NCBI RefSeq assembly: GCF_902170785.1
Contig: NZ_CABHYG010000014.1
Location: 62,001 to 126,000, forward strand
Direction of reading: 5' to 3'
DNA length: 64,000 nucleotides
Source of the DNA: Yersinia proxima
GTDB taxonomy: Bacteria > Pseudomonadota > Gammaproteobacteria > Enterobacterales > Enterobacteriaceae
Below the pieces are notes generated by a model. The model was not told where the DNA came from. It ran no database searches and saw only the letters and a program-made list of their open reading frames with translations. Position 1 is the stretch's first letter. Every line of letters begins with the position of its first letter. The position numbers and the translations under genes were made by a program. Of this stretch, positions 1-9,197 are shown one piece after another.

Positions 1-158
<158 letters not shown>

Positions 159-182
159 TCAGGTATCTTATTGATTAGATAG

Positions 183-221
183 AAAAGCCCAGAGCGGGAA
201 ACTGCTACTGGGCTTTTTTTT
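183..221 (+). terminator. Rho-independent terminator of gyrB
   Basis: Arms AAAAGCCCAG and CTGGGCTTTT pair perfectly around a loop of about 15 bases and run straight into a T tract. It lies 25 bases after the gyrB stop codon and ends gyrB transcription before yidA. Confidence 0.9.
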
Positions 222-324
222 GTCTTATCATGGCTGATGGCACTTGTGCAGTACACGGACTTACTAGCATTTGAGCGCTGAATCGCGTTAGCATTAGCCA
301 TTCGCTATATAAATGTGAGGACCT

Positions 325-1134
325 ATGGCTATTGAATTAATTGCTATCGATATGGACGGCACGTTGCTGAATGCGCAGCATGAAATTACCCCACGAGTAA
401 AGCAGGCTATTGATGCTGCCCGGGCGAAAGGGGTCTGCGTGGTATTGGCCACGGGGCGGCCTTATATCGGGGTCCAGCGTTATTTACGTGAACTGAATAT
501 GGAAAACAGTGGCGATTATTGCATCAGTAATAACGGTGCATTAGTACAAAAAGCGGCCACGGGTGAGTGTATTTTGCAAGAAACCCTCAGTTTTGAGGAT
601 TATCTTTATTTCGAAGCCTTGTCGCGAGAAATGGGGGTCAGTTTTCAGGCTTTTGATTTTGATACTCTATATACCGCTAATAAAGACATCAGCAAGTATA
701 CGCTGCATGAAGTGATGCTGACCGGTATTCCATTGAAATACCGTGCGGTAGAAGAGATGGATCCCACCTTGCGCTTCCCGAAAGTGATGATGATTGATGA
801 GCCAGAAAAACTGGATCACGCCTTAGCACTGATGCCAGCGGAAGCCTTTGAACGTTTCACTATCATGAAAAGTGCCCCTTTCTACCTGGAAATTTTGAGT
901 AAACGGGTTGATAAGGGGACTGGGGTGAAAATGCTGGCTGACCATTTAGGTATCGCACAGGAAAATATCATGGCCCTGGGCGATCAGGGTAATGATATCG
1001 CGATGGTTAATTACGCCGGTGTTGGTGTTGCGATGGGCAATGCCATTCCTGAACTGAAAGAGATCGCGCAGTTTGTAACGGGCACCAATGGTGAAGACGG
1101 TGTGGCAATGGCTATTGAAAAGTATGTGCTCTGA
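325..1134 (+). CDS. yidA: HAD-superfamily sugar phosphatase YidA
   Basis: A 269-residue Cof-type HAD phosphatase. Motif I, DMDGTLL, sits at residues 9-15 with the two catalytic aspartates, and motif IV, GDQGND, at residues 219-224 binds the magnesium. The region between them is the C2 cap typical of the Cof subfamily. The E. coli homologue dephosphorylates sugar phosphates such as erythrose-4-phosphate and alpha-glucose-1-phosphate in the cytoplasm. The start is preceded by GTGAGGACCT, a usable ribosome site. Length, sequence and position directly after gyrB all agree with yidA. It ends at a strong hairpin shared with the convergent ROK gene. Confidence 0.93.
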   Translation: MAIELIAIDMDGTLLNAQHEITPRVKQAIDAARAKGVCVVLATGRPYIGVQRYLRELNMENSGDYCISNNGALVQKAATGECILQETLSFEDYLYFEALSREMGVSFQAFDFDTLYTANKDISKYTLHEVMLTGIPLKYRAVEEMDPTLRFPKVMMIDEPEKLDHALALMPAEAFERFTIMKSAPFYLEILSKRVDKGTGVKMLADHLGIAQENIMALGDQGNDIAMVNYAGVGVAMGNAIPELKEIAQFVTGTNGEDGVAMAIEKYVL

Positions 1135-1163
1135 GTTTTGACGGTAGTCAGTTTCGTTGTAAC

Positions 1164-1203
1164 AGCCAATTTAAAGCCACATATTGTGGACCTTAAATTG
1201 GCT
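1164..1203. terminator. Large hairpin between convergent yidA and ROK kinase gene
   Basis: Outer arms AGCCAATTTAA (1164-1174) and TTAAATTGGCT (1193-1203) are perfect inverted repeats, with an inner stem CCACA/TGTGG (1177-1189) on top. There is no long T run. Its position between two convergent genes suggests a bidirectional terminator or mRNA 3' end stabiliser. Confidence 0.65.
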
Positions 1204-1247
1204 AGTCCGATCTGTAAACCAATATTCTTAATGGCGACTAGTCAATA

Positions 1248-2129
1248 TTATGGGGCTTTGTGAGTTTGATGAAAATGATACACAGCGCCTAATATTCCTG
1301 AGTTATTCTTATGAGTTGTCGTATCAATAACAGTATCCTTGATATCAAACCAATTCAGCTGGCTATTTAATTCATCCAGGAATGTCTCTCTTTCGGTAAT
1401 TCCGCCACCAATAAAAATGTGTGTTGGATCAAAAAGATAAACCAAGTTATATATGCCCGCACAAATATCATTATAAAAAGCATCTACCAGACGTCGGCAA
1501 ATGGAGCAGCCATTATCATAGCCACTGAATATCTCTTCGCCAGTGACTGATTCAACCGGGCGATTTATTTTTTCGGCATAACGTTTACGTAATACCAGTA
1601 AGGTAGAGGTTTCGTTCATTGTATAGCTGCCAGGGCGTTCCGCTTCAGGCCGTGAGCTAAACATATAACCAAATTCACCAGCGCGGAAATGTCCGCCACG
1701 AACCAGGCTACCATTAGAGAAAATTCCACCGCCAATACCGGTGCCGATGGTCAAACAGAGAAAGTCATTTAACTGACGCGCTTTTCCCAACCATTTTTCT
1801 GCCAGTAATGCACAATTAGCATCATTTTCGATGCTTACAGGTAAGTTATACTGCTGTTCTAGCCAAACCTTCAGGTTAAAGTGATCAAATCTGCGAATTG
1901 ACCCGCCATTGGTAATCAAACCAGTGAATGGATTGACGTACCCAGGGACGCTGATGGCAATGCCTTCGTAACCGTGTTGCAGGTCGAGCCAGCGTAGTAT
2001 TTCGGCCAGTATTTGGTCACCATCACTATTCTGTATTGCCGCTTTATCCTGCACCAGAATTTTACCTTCGGATGAAACAATGCCCATTTTCAGCGAAGTT
2101 CCGCCAATATCGAATGCAGCTATTTTCAT
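1248..2129 (-). CDS. ROK-family sugar kinase
   Basis: A 293-residue protein of the ROK family (repressor, ORF, kinase) without a DNA-binding domain, so probably a sugar kinase. The ATP-binding DIGGT motif is at residues 7-11, the catalytic aspartate is in ENDANC (D103), and a second glycine-rich motif TGIGGG follows at about 129-135. The CxCGxxGC zinc motif of NagK/GlcK-type ROK kinases is absent, and the usual GExGH histidine is tyrosine (GEFGYM, residues 151-156). This resembles BglK-like zinc-free members. I chose the ATG at 2129 because CAGGAGA stands 8 bases before it; an upstream start in the same frame has no better site. It is the last gene of a three-gene minus-strand cluster; the substrate cannot be told from sequence. 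Confidence 0.8.
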   Translation of the reverse strand: MKIAAFDIGGTSLKMGIVSSEGKILVQDKAAIQNSDGDQILAEILRWLDLQHGYEGIAISVPGYVNPFTGLITNGGSIRRFDHFNLKVWLEQQYNLPVSIENDANCALLAEKWLGKARQLNDFLCLTIGTGIGGGIFSNGSLVRGGHFRAGEFGYMFSSRPEAERPGSYTMNETSTLLVLRKRYAEKINRPVESVTGEEIFSGYDNGCSICRRLVDAFYNDICAGIYNLVYLFDPTHIFIGGGITERETFLDELNSQLNWFDIKDTVIDTTTHKNNSGILGAVYHFHQTHKAP

Positions 2130-2203
2130 TATGCTTTCTCCTGATATTTTCGCGACCATGCATTCTCTGCGTTTTTCATCGGCTCTGACGTAATATCACC
2201 AGG

Positions 2204-3139
2204 CTATTCCAGAATCCCTTTCACTATTTGCACATCCTGAATCCCTAATCCGGTTAAATCCGCTAAGGTAATCTGCTGATCATTGTCTCTGAAAGATACG
2301 CCCTGAGCTAAAACTGTACCCATTTCGGTTAAGGTATGATGCGCTAATAGTCGTTGTTGAAATGCGGATGAAATTTCACCAAATTCAGTGCATTGCGCCC
2401 ATGAATCTACCAAGATTTTATCAGCTTTTGCCACCAGCTCCGGTGTCAGTTCATGTTTACCTGCGCCATCAGCTCCGACGGCGGTAATGTGTGTTCCGGG
2501 CTGGATATCAGCAGCATGCAAAATAGCTTCCCGGCTAGGGGTGGTGGTGACAATAAACTGGCAGTGGTGGCCTAACTCCGCAGCATCCAAGGTGGTATTG
2601 ACTTCAAAACCTTCCGTCTGGGCGTATTGGCGGTACTCTTCTAATGCAGTTTCACTGCGACCCCAAACCCATAGCTGACGACACGAAATCACGCTTTTCA
2701 GATACATAAGGTGCAACCGCGCTTGCATACCCGTACCGACGATACCGATAGCGCGGATATGCTGTGGTGCACACAGCTCGGCCACAATGCGCCCGGCCAA
2801 TGCGGTGCGCAGCGCAGTTAACCAGCCCTCATCGAGTAATAATGCCTGTGGCTCACCGGTCTGGGCAGAAAATGCCATCATTAGCCCCTGATTACTGGCC
2901 AGTCCTTGAGCCGGGTTATGATAAAAACCACTTGAGACCTTCACTACAAATTGGCTATCGCCCTGCAAATAGCCACTTTTAATACAACAATCGCCCTCTG
3001 CTTGTTCAAATACTAAATGCTGCACCGGTGGCATCTGTACCTGTTTTTGACTAAACGCGATAAACCCTGCTTTAAGCAGTAACGTGACGGTATCAGCATC
3101 GAATTTGTCGAGAATCTGCTGCTTATTAAGAATAATCAT
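2204..3139 (-). CDS. Ornithine cyclodeaminase / mu-crystallin family protein
   Basis: A 311-residue member of the ornithine cyclodeaminase/mu-crystallin family. The dinucleotide-binding loop GTGMQA lies at residues 135-140 in a Rossmann fold, and conserved family residues are visible in VVKVSSGF (K67) and TALRTALA (R111). Relatives are ornithine cyclodeaminases, delta1-pyrroline-2-carboxylate (ketimine) reductases, or EutC of ectoine degradation. The start codon overlaps the stop of the upstream dehydratase gene (ATGA), so the two are translationally coupled. The same dehydratase-cyclodeaminase pairing is known from ectoine (eutB-eutC) clusters, but no other ectoine gene is here, so the substrate is left open. 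Confidence 0.82.
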   Translation of the reverse strand: MIILNKQQILDKFDADTVTLLLKAGFIAFSQKQVQMPPVQHLVFEQAEGDCCIKSGYLQGDSQFVVKVSSGFYHNPAQGLASNQGLMMAFSAQTGEPQALLLDEGWLTALRTALAGRIVAELCAPQHIRAIGIVGTGMQARLHLMYLKSVISCRQLWVWGRSETALEEYRQYAQTEGFEVNTTLDAAELGHHCQFIVTTTPSREAILHAADIQPGTHITAVGADGAGKHELTPELVAKADKILVDSWAQCTEFGEISSAFQQRLLAHHTLTEMGTVLAQGVSFRDNDQQITLADLTGLGIQDVQIVKGILE

Positions 3140-4095
3140 GCACTAACTGCTCCCAGGTACTTTTCCAGCACAATATTCTTGCCGCATAGCACCACGGCTA
3201 CCTTTTTGCCTTGCCAGCGCGGTGCCAGCTTTAGTGCTGCGGCCAGGGCTACACCGGCAGCACCTTCAATCATCCAGCGGTCGGTGCGGGCAATGAGCCG
3301 CATGGCATCTTTGATTTCCTGTTCACTCACCAGCACTTTCTGGTCAATTAATTGCTGGCAAAGTGCAAAGGTTATTGCTCCCGGTTCTACACCACCGGCA
3401 GTACCATCGGACAGAGTCTCTTGCTCTGCGACTTCTTGAATTTGGCCATTTTCCAGGCTGGTATACATACTGGTGGCGTTGGCTGGCCAACACCCAATAA
3501 TCTGAGTTTTATCCGAGAGTTTCTTCAGCACAGTGGCGATACCGGAAATCAATCCACCGCCGCCGACCGCCACAAATACCGCATCCAGATCGGGCTGTTG
3601 TTCAACCATTTCCATGCCACAAGTCCCTTGTCCGGCAATAATCTGCCGGTCGTTATAAGGGGAGATATAGATTTTACCTTGTTGTTGCGCGGCACTATCC
3701 GCTGCCAGTTCTGCATTTAAGGCATCCCCCGGAATCAGAACCACATCTCCTCCCAGCGCGCGAATAGCTTCTAATTTGATGGCAGCTGCCTGCTCTGGCG
3801 CATAAATGGTGGCCTTCACTCCTGCCAATTTTCCCGCCAGCGCCATGGCCTGGCCGTGATTGCCGGTAGATGCGGTGATCACGCCGCGTTGGCGTTGCTC
3901 GTCAGTTAATAAACGCAGTTTGTTACTGGCTCCGCGAAATTTAAAGGAACCGGTGTGTTGTAGATGCTCACATTTGAGATAGATCTCGCAACCACTATGC
4001 TGGGACAGCAGTGGGCTATATTCCAGTGGTGTTACCCTCACCTGTGGGCGTAATGTCTGGTGGGCCTCTTTGATAGCATCGAATAAGGTGTTCAT
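3136..4095 (-). CDS. PLP-dependent threonine/serine dehydratase-like protein
   Basis: A 319-residue fold-type II PLP enzyme. The Schiff-base lysine is in SFKFRGA (K52), the substrate loop STGNHGQ at residues 76-82, and the phosphate-binding glycine loop GGGG at 178-181. There is no C-terminal ACT regulatory domain, so it is a short catabolic-type dehydratase rather than biosynthetic IlvA. It is the first gene of the minus-strand cluster with the cyclodeaminase and ROK kinase. Likely reaction: deamination of a hydroxy-amino acid to a 2-oxo acid; by context it could also be an EutB-like enzyme. A 10-bp inverted repeat lies upstream at 4162-4190. Confidence 0.83.
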   Translation of the reverse strand: MNTLFDAIKEAHQTLRPQVRVTPLEYSPLLSQHSGCEIYLKCEHLQHTGSFKFRGASNKLRLLTDEQRQRGVITASTGNHGQAMALAGKLAGVKATIYAPEQAAAIKLEAIRALGGDVVLIPGDALNAELAADSAAQQQGKIYISPYNDRQIIAGQGTCGMEMVEQQPDLDAVFVAVGGGGLISGIATVLKKLSDKTQIIGCWPANATSMYTSLENGQIQEVAEQETLSDGTAGGVEPGAITFALCQQLIDQKVLVSEQEIKDAMRLIARTDRWMIEGAAGVALAAALKLAPRWQGKKVAVVLCGKNIVLEKYLGAVSA

Positions 4096-4161
4096 ATCGG
4101 TTCCTTTATATTTTTATTTTTCAATAGATTACTTACAACAAACTGCGGGCAGCCCTCAGAC

Positions 4162-4190
4162 AATCTGTATGCCATAATGACATACAGATT
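4162..4190. promoter_or_regulatory. Inverted repeat between the divergent dehydratase cluster and yidR
   Basis: Perfect 10-bp arms AATCTGTATG (4162-4171) and CATACAGATT (4181-4190) are separated by 9 bases, the geometry of a dimeric repressor or activator site. It sits in the 141-bp divergent intergenic region. No regulator gene is adjacent, so the binding protein is unknown. Confidence 0.5.
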
Positions 4191-4236
4191 TAGCAAAAAA
4201 ACGTTATTTGCAACCTAACATAAAAGAGTTGATAGC

Positions 4237-5538
4237 ATGAACATGCAAAAATGCGATTCCACACCGGAACAGCAACTCACCTTTGATCCCAGAGGTCATC
4301 AGCTCACCAACATCAATGTTTGGACGCCCGATAGTCAATGGCTGGCATATGATGTGCGGCCTAATGGCAGTACGTTTAGTGGTTTAACCATTGAGCGGGT
4401 TAATTGCATCACCGGTGAGATTGAAGTTATTTATCGCGCTCAGCATGGTGCCTATGTCGGTGTGGTGACCGTGAGTCCTGATAATCCAGCACGCTATGTG
4501 TTTATTCATGGCCCGGAACACCCAGATAGTCACTGGCATTATGATTTCCATCACCGGCGAGGGGTGATTGTCACTGAGCCAGACAGAGAGCTGGCGGTCA
4601 CATTGGATGCCATGGATATCACGCCGCCCTTTACTCCCGGCGCGTTGCGCGGAGGCAGCCATGTGCATGTTTTCAGTCCTGATGGCAGTCGCCTGAGTTT
4701 TACCTATAACGACCATGTGTTGCACGAACAAGACCCCGCACTGGATTGCCGCAACGTGGGCGTAGCCTTGCCTCTGCATGGTGTTAATCCGCCAAAGCAA
4801 CATCCGCGTGAATATGATGGCAGTCATTTCTGTGTGTTAGTGACTCGAACGACCCCTACGCCCCTGGCGGGTAGTGACCAAATAAACCGTGCTTATGAAG
4901 AGGGTTGGATTGGCTCGCTGGGTTATCTGAAAACCGACGGTACTCGCCAGCGCTGGGCATTGGTATTTATTGGCGATACGCTTTCGGCGCAGGGCGAAAA
5001 AATTCCGGAAATCTTTATTGCTGATTTACCAGAGCATGACCGGGATTATGCTCGTGCTGGCGAAGATCCATTGGAGGGAACTCAAACCACCATGCCAGCC
5101 CCACCCGCAGGCGTCAGGCAACGGCGGTTAACCTTTACGGCTGAGCGGCGTTTCCCAGGGCTGGCGACCAGCCCGCGGCATTGGCTGCGAACCTCACCCG
5201 ACGGCAGTGCCATTGCTTGTTTAATGAAAGATGATGAGGGTGTGGCGCAGTTGTGGCTGGTTTCACCCAATGGTGGTGAACCACGGCAACTGACATTCAC
5301 GGAGGGGGGGATTCAGTCGGCATTCAGTTGGCACCCACAAGGGCACAGCCTGGCATTTGTGTGTGATAACAGTGTGATGCAGTGTGATAGTACAACCGGT
5401 CAATTGCGGCAATTGACCGCGCGGAGTGCTGTTGCACCCATGTCAGACGCGGTGGTATTTTCGCCCGATGGCACCAAAGTGGCCTTTATGCGGGAAATTG
5501 ACGGATTAGCGCAAATCTTTACCGTCAATGTAGGCTAA
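4237..5538 (+). CDS. yidR: TolB-like beta-propeller protein YidR (DUF3748)
   Basis: A 433-residue protein matching E. coli YidR throughout, for example WTPDSQWLAYDVRPNGSTF near the start and FIHGPEHPDSHWHYDFHHRRG around residue 90. Repeated motifs such as SPDGSRLSF, SPDGSAIAC, WHPQGHSLAF and SPDGTKVAF are WD40/TolB-type blades, giving a six- to seven-bladed beta-propeller. No signal peptide is visible, so it is probably cytoplasmic. The function of the family is not established. It is convergent with yidQ, with one base between the two stop codons, the same neighbourhood as in E. coli. Confidence 0.9.
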   Translation: MNMQKCDSTPEQQLTFDPRGHQLTNINVWTPDSQWLAYDVRPNGSTFSGLTIERVNCITGEIEVIYRAQHGAYVGVVTVSPDNPARYVFIHGPEHPDSHWHYDFHHRRGVIVTEPDRELAVTLDAMDITPPFTPGALRGGSHVHVFSPDGSRLSFTYNDHVLHEQDPALDCRNVGVALPLHGVNPPKQHPREYDGSHFCVLVTRTTPTPLAGSDQINRAYEEGWIGSLGYLKTDGTRQRWALVFIGDTLSAQGEKIPEIFIADLPEHDRDYARAGEDPLEGTQTTMPAPPAGVRQRRLTFTAERRFPGLATSPRHWLRTSPDGSAIACLMKDDEGVAQLWLVSPNGGEPRQLTFTEGGIQSAFSWHPQGHSLAFVCDNSVMQCDSTTGQLRQLTARSAVAPMSDAVVFSPDGTKVAFMREIDGLAQIFTVNVG

Positions 5539-5539
5539 A

Positions 5540-5878
5540 TCATTGTACTGGTGTGTCTGTGGGGTGAGCTGCTGACTGATTCTGCGCTTCGGACTGGCGG
5601 ATGCGCTCGCGTGGGGAGTTAGCCATTTTGTCTTCGTTGTCGGAACGCAAGTAATCATAGGGCAGGAGCAGAGTATCCATCACCGCTGAAAACGGTAAAT
5701 CCACCGCGAGCAGTGGCCGCAGCGCCCAACCAGTATTATCGTCTTTGAGCATCGCCACATTGGCTTCAGTGCCGGAGTAATAGCCCTGACTGCTGCTAGT
5801 GTGCGTCATAATACTGGAGCAGCCGCCGGACAAAAGCAGCGAACAGCCGGTAACAAAAGGGATAACTGTATTTTTCAT
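5540..5878 (-). CDS. yidQ: YceK/YidQ-family lipoprotein
   Basis: A 112-residue protein with a lipoprotein signal peptide: basic MKN start, hydrophobic stretch, and lipobox LSGGC with the acylated cysteine at residue 20. The mature part has the family features: a tyrosine/threonine-rich start, then LLAVDLPFSAVMDTLLLPYD near residues 57-76, very similar to E. coli YidQ. It is expected in the outer membrane, with no known function. It lies between yidR and ibpA as in E. coli. Confidence 0.87.
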   Translation of the reverse strand: MKNTVIPFVTGCSLLLSGGCSSIMTHTSSSQGYYSGTEANVAMLKDDNTGWALRPLLAVDLPFSAVMDTLLLPYDYLRSDNEDKMANSPRERIRQSEAQNQSAAHPTDTPVQ

Positions 5879-6115
5879 TGTTTTTTTCAGCTCTCATTAT
5901 ACCGGGGAGTTACAGGTTACAAGGTTCAACCCACTACCAATGCCAGAATTTGACATAAATTTTTACACCACCTTACAGACAGTTCCTATGGTGAAAGATT
6001 CAGTCTTGTGACGTGAATTTATCTAAGTGTAAGTTATAGCAGCGCATTTATCGAATAATGAGATTAATAAACTTCCGATTAAGATTTTTCTTGTGAAGTT
6101 TTTTTTGATTTTGCT

Positions 6116-6143
6116 CTTGAAAAGAAGATTACCGACCTCATTT
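6116..6143 (+). promoter_or_regulatory. Sigma32 heat-shock promoter of ibpAB
   Basis: CTTGAAA (6116-6122) and CCTCATTT (6136-6143) are separated by 13 bases, close to the sigma32 consensus CTTGAAA-N11-16-CCCCATNT. The predicted start near 6150 leaves a leader of about 110 bases that ends in the ROSE hairpin in front of ibpA. The rest of the 5879-6262 gap is AT-rich leader without a gene. Confidence 0.8.
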
Positions 6144-6232
6144 TATTATCAGGTCAGAGAGAATACGCCGACAGGGTATTCAGACCAACAGCCTGTCCAG
6201 AGTGGAAGGCTTAATAAAAAATATGACAACAT

Positions 6233-6254
6233 CCTTGCTAATATATTTAGGAGG
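6233..6254 (+). ncRNA. ROSE-like RNA thermometer in the ibpA leader
   Basis: CCTTGCT (6233-6239) can pair with the Shine-Dalgarno AGGAGG (6249-6254) across a nine-base loop, leaving a single G of the CTTGCT strand bulged. This is the signature of ROSE-type thermometers, which hide the ribosome site at low temperature and melt on heat shock. The ibpA ATG is at 6263. E. coli ibpA has the same type of element (established knowledge). Confidence 0.8.
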
Positions 6255-6262
6255 CAGTTTTT

Positions 6263-6676
6263 ATGCGTAATTCCGAGCTTGCACCACTGTATCGTTCAGC
6301 TATCGGTTTCGACCGGTTATTTAATCTATTAGAATCCGGCCAGAATCAAAGTAATGGCGGTTATCCTCCTTATAACGTCGAATTGGTCGATGAAAATAAC
6401 TATCGCATCGCGATCGCGGTAGCAGGCTTTGCAGAACAGGAACTGGAAATTGTAACTCAGGATAACCTGTTGATTGTTCGTGGTTCTCATGCCAATGAGC
6501 CTGCGCAACGAACTTATTTATATCAAGGTATCGCTGAACGCAACTTTGAACGTAAATTCCAGTTGGCTGAGCACATTAAAATTAAAGGTGCCAATTTAGT
6601 CAATGGCTTGTTGTATATCGATCTGGAACGTTTAGTACCAGAAAGTTTAAAACCACGTCGTATTGAAATTAAGTGA
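6263..6676 (+). CDS. ibpA: Small heat-shock chaperone IbpA
   Basis: A 137-residue alpha-crystallin-domain protein, the same length as E. coli IbpA and matching it through most of the chain. Conserved pieces include [10 protein letters not shown] near the N-terminus, [21 protein letters not shown] at the start of the alpha-crystallin domain, and [11 protein letters not shown] with the C-terminal RRIEIK tail that mediates oligomer contacts. IbpA binds aggregating proteins in the cytoplasm and passes them to DnaK/ClpB. The gene is headed by a sigma32 promoter and a ROSE-like thermometer; ibpB follows 124 bases later. Confidence 0.97.
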   Translation: MRNSELAPLYRSAIGFDRLFNLLESGQNQSNGGYPPYNVELVDENNYRIAIAVAGFAEQELEIVTQDNLLIVRGSHANEPAQRTYLYQGIAERNFERKFQLAEHIKIKGANLVNGLLYIDLERLVPESLKPRRIEIK

Positions 6677-6774
6677 TAGGGTTATTAAATAGTTTTTCAA
6701 TAATGTGACTAATTCACATTATTCATAACTGAGCCAAGTCTGCCGTAATCGGGGACTGATCGGCTTTCTATTAT

Positions 6775-6792
6775 CTCGCTTCAAAGAAGGAG
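6775..6792 (+). ncRNA. ROSE-like RNA thermometer in the ibpA-ibpB intercistronic region
   Basis: CTCGCTT (6775-6781) pairs with AAGGAG (6787-6792), the ribosome site of ibpB, over a five-base loop (CAAAG), again with one bulged G. The two ibp genes thus each carry their own temperature-sensitive Shine-Dalgarno hairpin. The ibpB start codon is at 6801. Confidence 0.78.
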
Positions 6793-6800
6793 TTATATAT

Positions 6801-7274
6801 ATGCGTAATTATGATTTGTCACCTTTACTTCGTCAGTGGATTGGTTTTGATAAATTAGCCAGTTCAATGCAGGGCGGTCAGGATTCTCAGGGGTTCCCTC
6901 CATATAATATTGAGAAAACTGACGATAACCACTATCGCATCTCACTGGCATTGGCCGGTTTTAAACAGAGCGAACTGGATATTGAAGTAGAAGGCCCGCG
7001 TTTGACTGTGCGCGGTAAGCCAACACCGGCTGAAAAACAGGTTGAATACCTGCATCAAGGCCTGGTGCGTAAAGAGTTCTCATTGACCTTTACTTTGGCA
7101 GAGCATCTGAATGTTGATAATGCTCAATTTGAAAATGGTCTGCTGCACATTGATCTGTTGCGCCAAGTACCAGAAGCACTGCAACCACAGCGTATCAGCA
7201 TTGGCAGTGCCGCTCCTCAAGAGCATCAGGTATTAGATAATCCGGTTGCAACTGAGCAATCAGAACAGCAGTAA
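6801..7274 (+). CDS. ibpB: Small heat-shock chaperone IbpB
   Basis: A 157-residue alpha-crystallin protein, paralogue of the preceding IbpA. It has QWIGFDKLA at the N-terminus, [23 protein letters not shown] opening the alpha-crystallin domain, and [24 protein letters not shown] near the end. It is about 15 residues longer than E. coli IbpB because of a glutamine/glutamate-rich C-terminal extension. IbpB joins IbpA on aggregates and helps release substrates to DnaK. It is co-transcribed with ibpA from the sigma32 promoter. Confidence 0.96.
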   Translation: MRNYDLSPLLRQWIGFDKLASSMQGGQDSQGFPPYNIEKTDDNHYRISLALAGFKQSELDIEVEGPRLTVRGKPTPAEKQVEYLHQGLVRKEFSLTFTLAEHLNVDNAQFENGLLHIDLLRQVPEALQPQRISIGSAAPQEHQVLDNPVATEQSEQQ

Positions 7275-7282
7275 TTATGATG

Positions 7283-7398
7283 ACCGGCACCTCCGCCCGA
7301 GGTGCCGGTGACGAATACCCCTCTCCTTGTTTTGTCCTTTTAGTATTAAACTTTTCCGTGTTTGTTTTTTCACCGGAGAGATTCCCCGCTCTCCGGTG
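7283..7398 (+). terminator. Two hairpins downstream of ibpB
   Basis: The first hairpin has arms ACCGGCACCT and AGGTGCCGGT (7283-7309). The second has CACCGGAGAG and CTCTCCGGTG (7371-7398). Neither is followed by a clean T run; between them lies a T-rich stretch. They probably end or protect the ibpAB transcript. The rest of the 7275-7537 gap holds the yidE leader and no gene I can support. Confidence 0.55.
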
Positions 7399-7537
7399 CA
7401 TTTTGTGGTGCATCCCACATTCACTAGTCCCCCCTTCTGACAGAATCCTTACTAACTATAAGAATTTAAGGCCATGTATGACCAAAGAACATTCCACGTG
7501 GCCGACCGGTTTTTAAACTTAGGCAAGGAAGTGATTT

Positions 7538-9196
7538 ATGAGTGCTATCGCCCTTACCGTCAGTATGTTGGCGCTGGTCGCCGTATTGGGGTTATGGATC
7601 GGTAATTGGAAAGTCTATGGTGTGGGGTTAGGTATCGGTGGGGTGCTATTTGGCGGCATTATCGTGGGCCATTTTGCACAAACTTACGAACTGGTTCTAA
7701 ATGGAGACATGCTGCATTTCATTCAGGAATTTGGCCTGATTCTGTTTGTTTATACCATCGGTATTCAGGTGGGGCCGGGGTTCTTCTCCTCACTGCGAGT
7801 CTCGGGGTTGCGGCTTAATTGCTTTGCCATCCTGATGGTTGTTGTCGGTGGGTTAGTGACCGCAATTATCCATAAATTGTTTGCGGTGCCACTGCCTATT
7901 ATTCTGGGCGTATTTTCAGGTGCGGTGACTAACACCCCGGCTCTTGGGGCAGCACAACAAATCCTCACTGATTTAGGCTCGCCACCCCAATTGGTCAGCC
8001 AAATGGGGATGGGTTATGCCATGGCCTATCCATTCGGTATTTGCGGTATTTTGTTGGTGATGTGGCTGATCCGTTTATTCTTTAAAATCAACGTTGATCG
8101 TGAAGCTAAAGAGTTTGATAGCAGCCACGGGCAGAACCGTGAATTGCTGCAAACCATGAACGTGGCGGTACGAAACCCCAATCTGCATGGTCTATCAATG
8201 CAGGATGTGCCATTACTGAACAGCGATGAGGTGGTCTGTTCTCGCTTGAAGCGCGGTGATTTATTGATGGTTCCGTTGTCAGGCACCGTCATTGAGCTGG
8301 GTGACTATCTGCATTTGGTTGGGCAGCGCGAGGCTTTGGAAAAAGTGCGACTGGTGGTCGGGGAAGAGGTTGATGTCACCTTGTCTACGGCCAGCACGGT
8401 GTTGCAGACCGCTCGCGTGGTGGTGACCAATGAGGCTGTTTTGGGTAAAAAAATTCGCGACTTAAACCTGAAACAGAAATATGACGTGGCAATTACTCGA
8501 TTAAACCGTGCCGGGATTGAGTTAGTTGCCAGTAACAATGCCAGCCTGCAATTTGGTGATATTCTTAATTTGGTAGGGCGTCCGGAATCTATTGAAGCTG
8601 TTTCTGCGGTTGTGGGGAACGCGCAACAGAAACTGCAACAAGTTCAAATGCTTCCTGTCTTTATTGGTGTCGGTCTTGGGGTGTTGTTAGGGTCAATCCC
8701 TCTGTTTATTCCGGGTTTTCCGGCAGCGCTACGTTTGGGATTGGCGGGTGGCCCGCTAGTGGTCGCACTTATCCTTGGGCGTATTGGTAGCATCGGCAAG
8801 CTATATTGGTTTATGCCGCCGAGTGCCAACCTGGCCTTGCGTGAACTGGGGATTGTGCTGTTCTTGTCGGTGGTTGGGCTGAAGTCTGGCGGTGATTTCA
8901 TCAATACGCTGGTCAATGGTGATGGGCTGGCGTGGATTGGCTACGGGGCGATGATCACCGGGATACCGCTACTGACCGTGGGCATTCTGGCGCGCATGTT
9001 AGCCAAAATGAATTATCTGACACTGTGCGGCATGTTAGCCGGTTCAATGACTGATCCACCGGCACTGGCCTTTGCCAATGGTTTGCACCCCACCAGCGGC
9101 GCAGCGGCACTGTCTTATGCAACTGTTTATCCATTGGCGATGTTCTTACGAATCATGTCGCCGCAGATACTTGCCGTGCTGTTTTGGACACTATAG
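7538..9196 (+). CDS. yidE: Putative transporter YidE (AspT/YidE/YbjL family)
   Basis: A 552-residue inner-membrane protein with the duplicated architecture of the family. A first hydrophobic block covers roughly residues 1-190 and two TrkA-C (RCK_C) soluble domains occupy about 195-365. The second hydrophobic block, about 370-552, repeats motifs of the first: [13 protein letters not shown] near residue 128 and [13 protein letters not shown] near 505. Homologues include the aspartate:alanine antiporter AspT, but the substrate of YidE is not known. It follows ibpB as in E. coli, and an ERIC element sits directly behind its stop. Confidence 0.9.
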   Translation: MSAIALTVSMLALVAVLGLWIGNWKVYGVGLGIGGVLFGGIIVGHFAQTYELVLNGDMLHFIQEFGLILFVYTIGIQVGPGFFSSLRVSGLRLNCFAILMVVVGGLVTAIIHKLFAVPLPIILGVFSGAVTNTPALGAAQQILTDLGSPPQLVSQMGMGYAMAYPFGICGILLVMWLIRLFFKINVDREAKEFDSSHGQNRELLQTMNVAVRNPNLHGLSMQDVPLLNSDEVVCSRLKRGDLLMVPLSGTVIELGDYLHLVGQREALEKVRLVVGEEVDVTLSTASTVLQTARVVVTNEAVLGKKIRDLNLKQKYDVAITRLNRAGIELVASNNASLQFGDILNLVGRPESIEAVSAVVGNAQQKLQQVQMLPVFIGVGLGVLLGSIPLFIPGFPAALRLGLAGGPLVVALILGRIGSIGKLYWFMPPSANLALRELGIVLFLSVVGLKSGGDFINTLVNGDGLAWIGYGAMITGIPLLTVGILARMLAKMNYLTLCGMLAGSMTDPPALAFANGLHPTSGAAALSYATVYPLAMFLRIMSPQILAVLFWTL

Positions 9197-9197
9197 C

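Noticed and set aside
4384-4827. A 147-codon minus-strand reading frame inside yidR
   Set aside because: It lies opposite a well conserved protein in full-length yidR and has no recognisable features.
6093-6332. A 79-codon frame in the ibpA leader as a small upstream gene
   Set aside because: It starts inside the sigma32 promoter and runs into ibpA in another frame. The leader is explained by the RNA thermometer.
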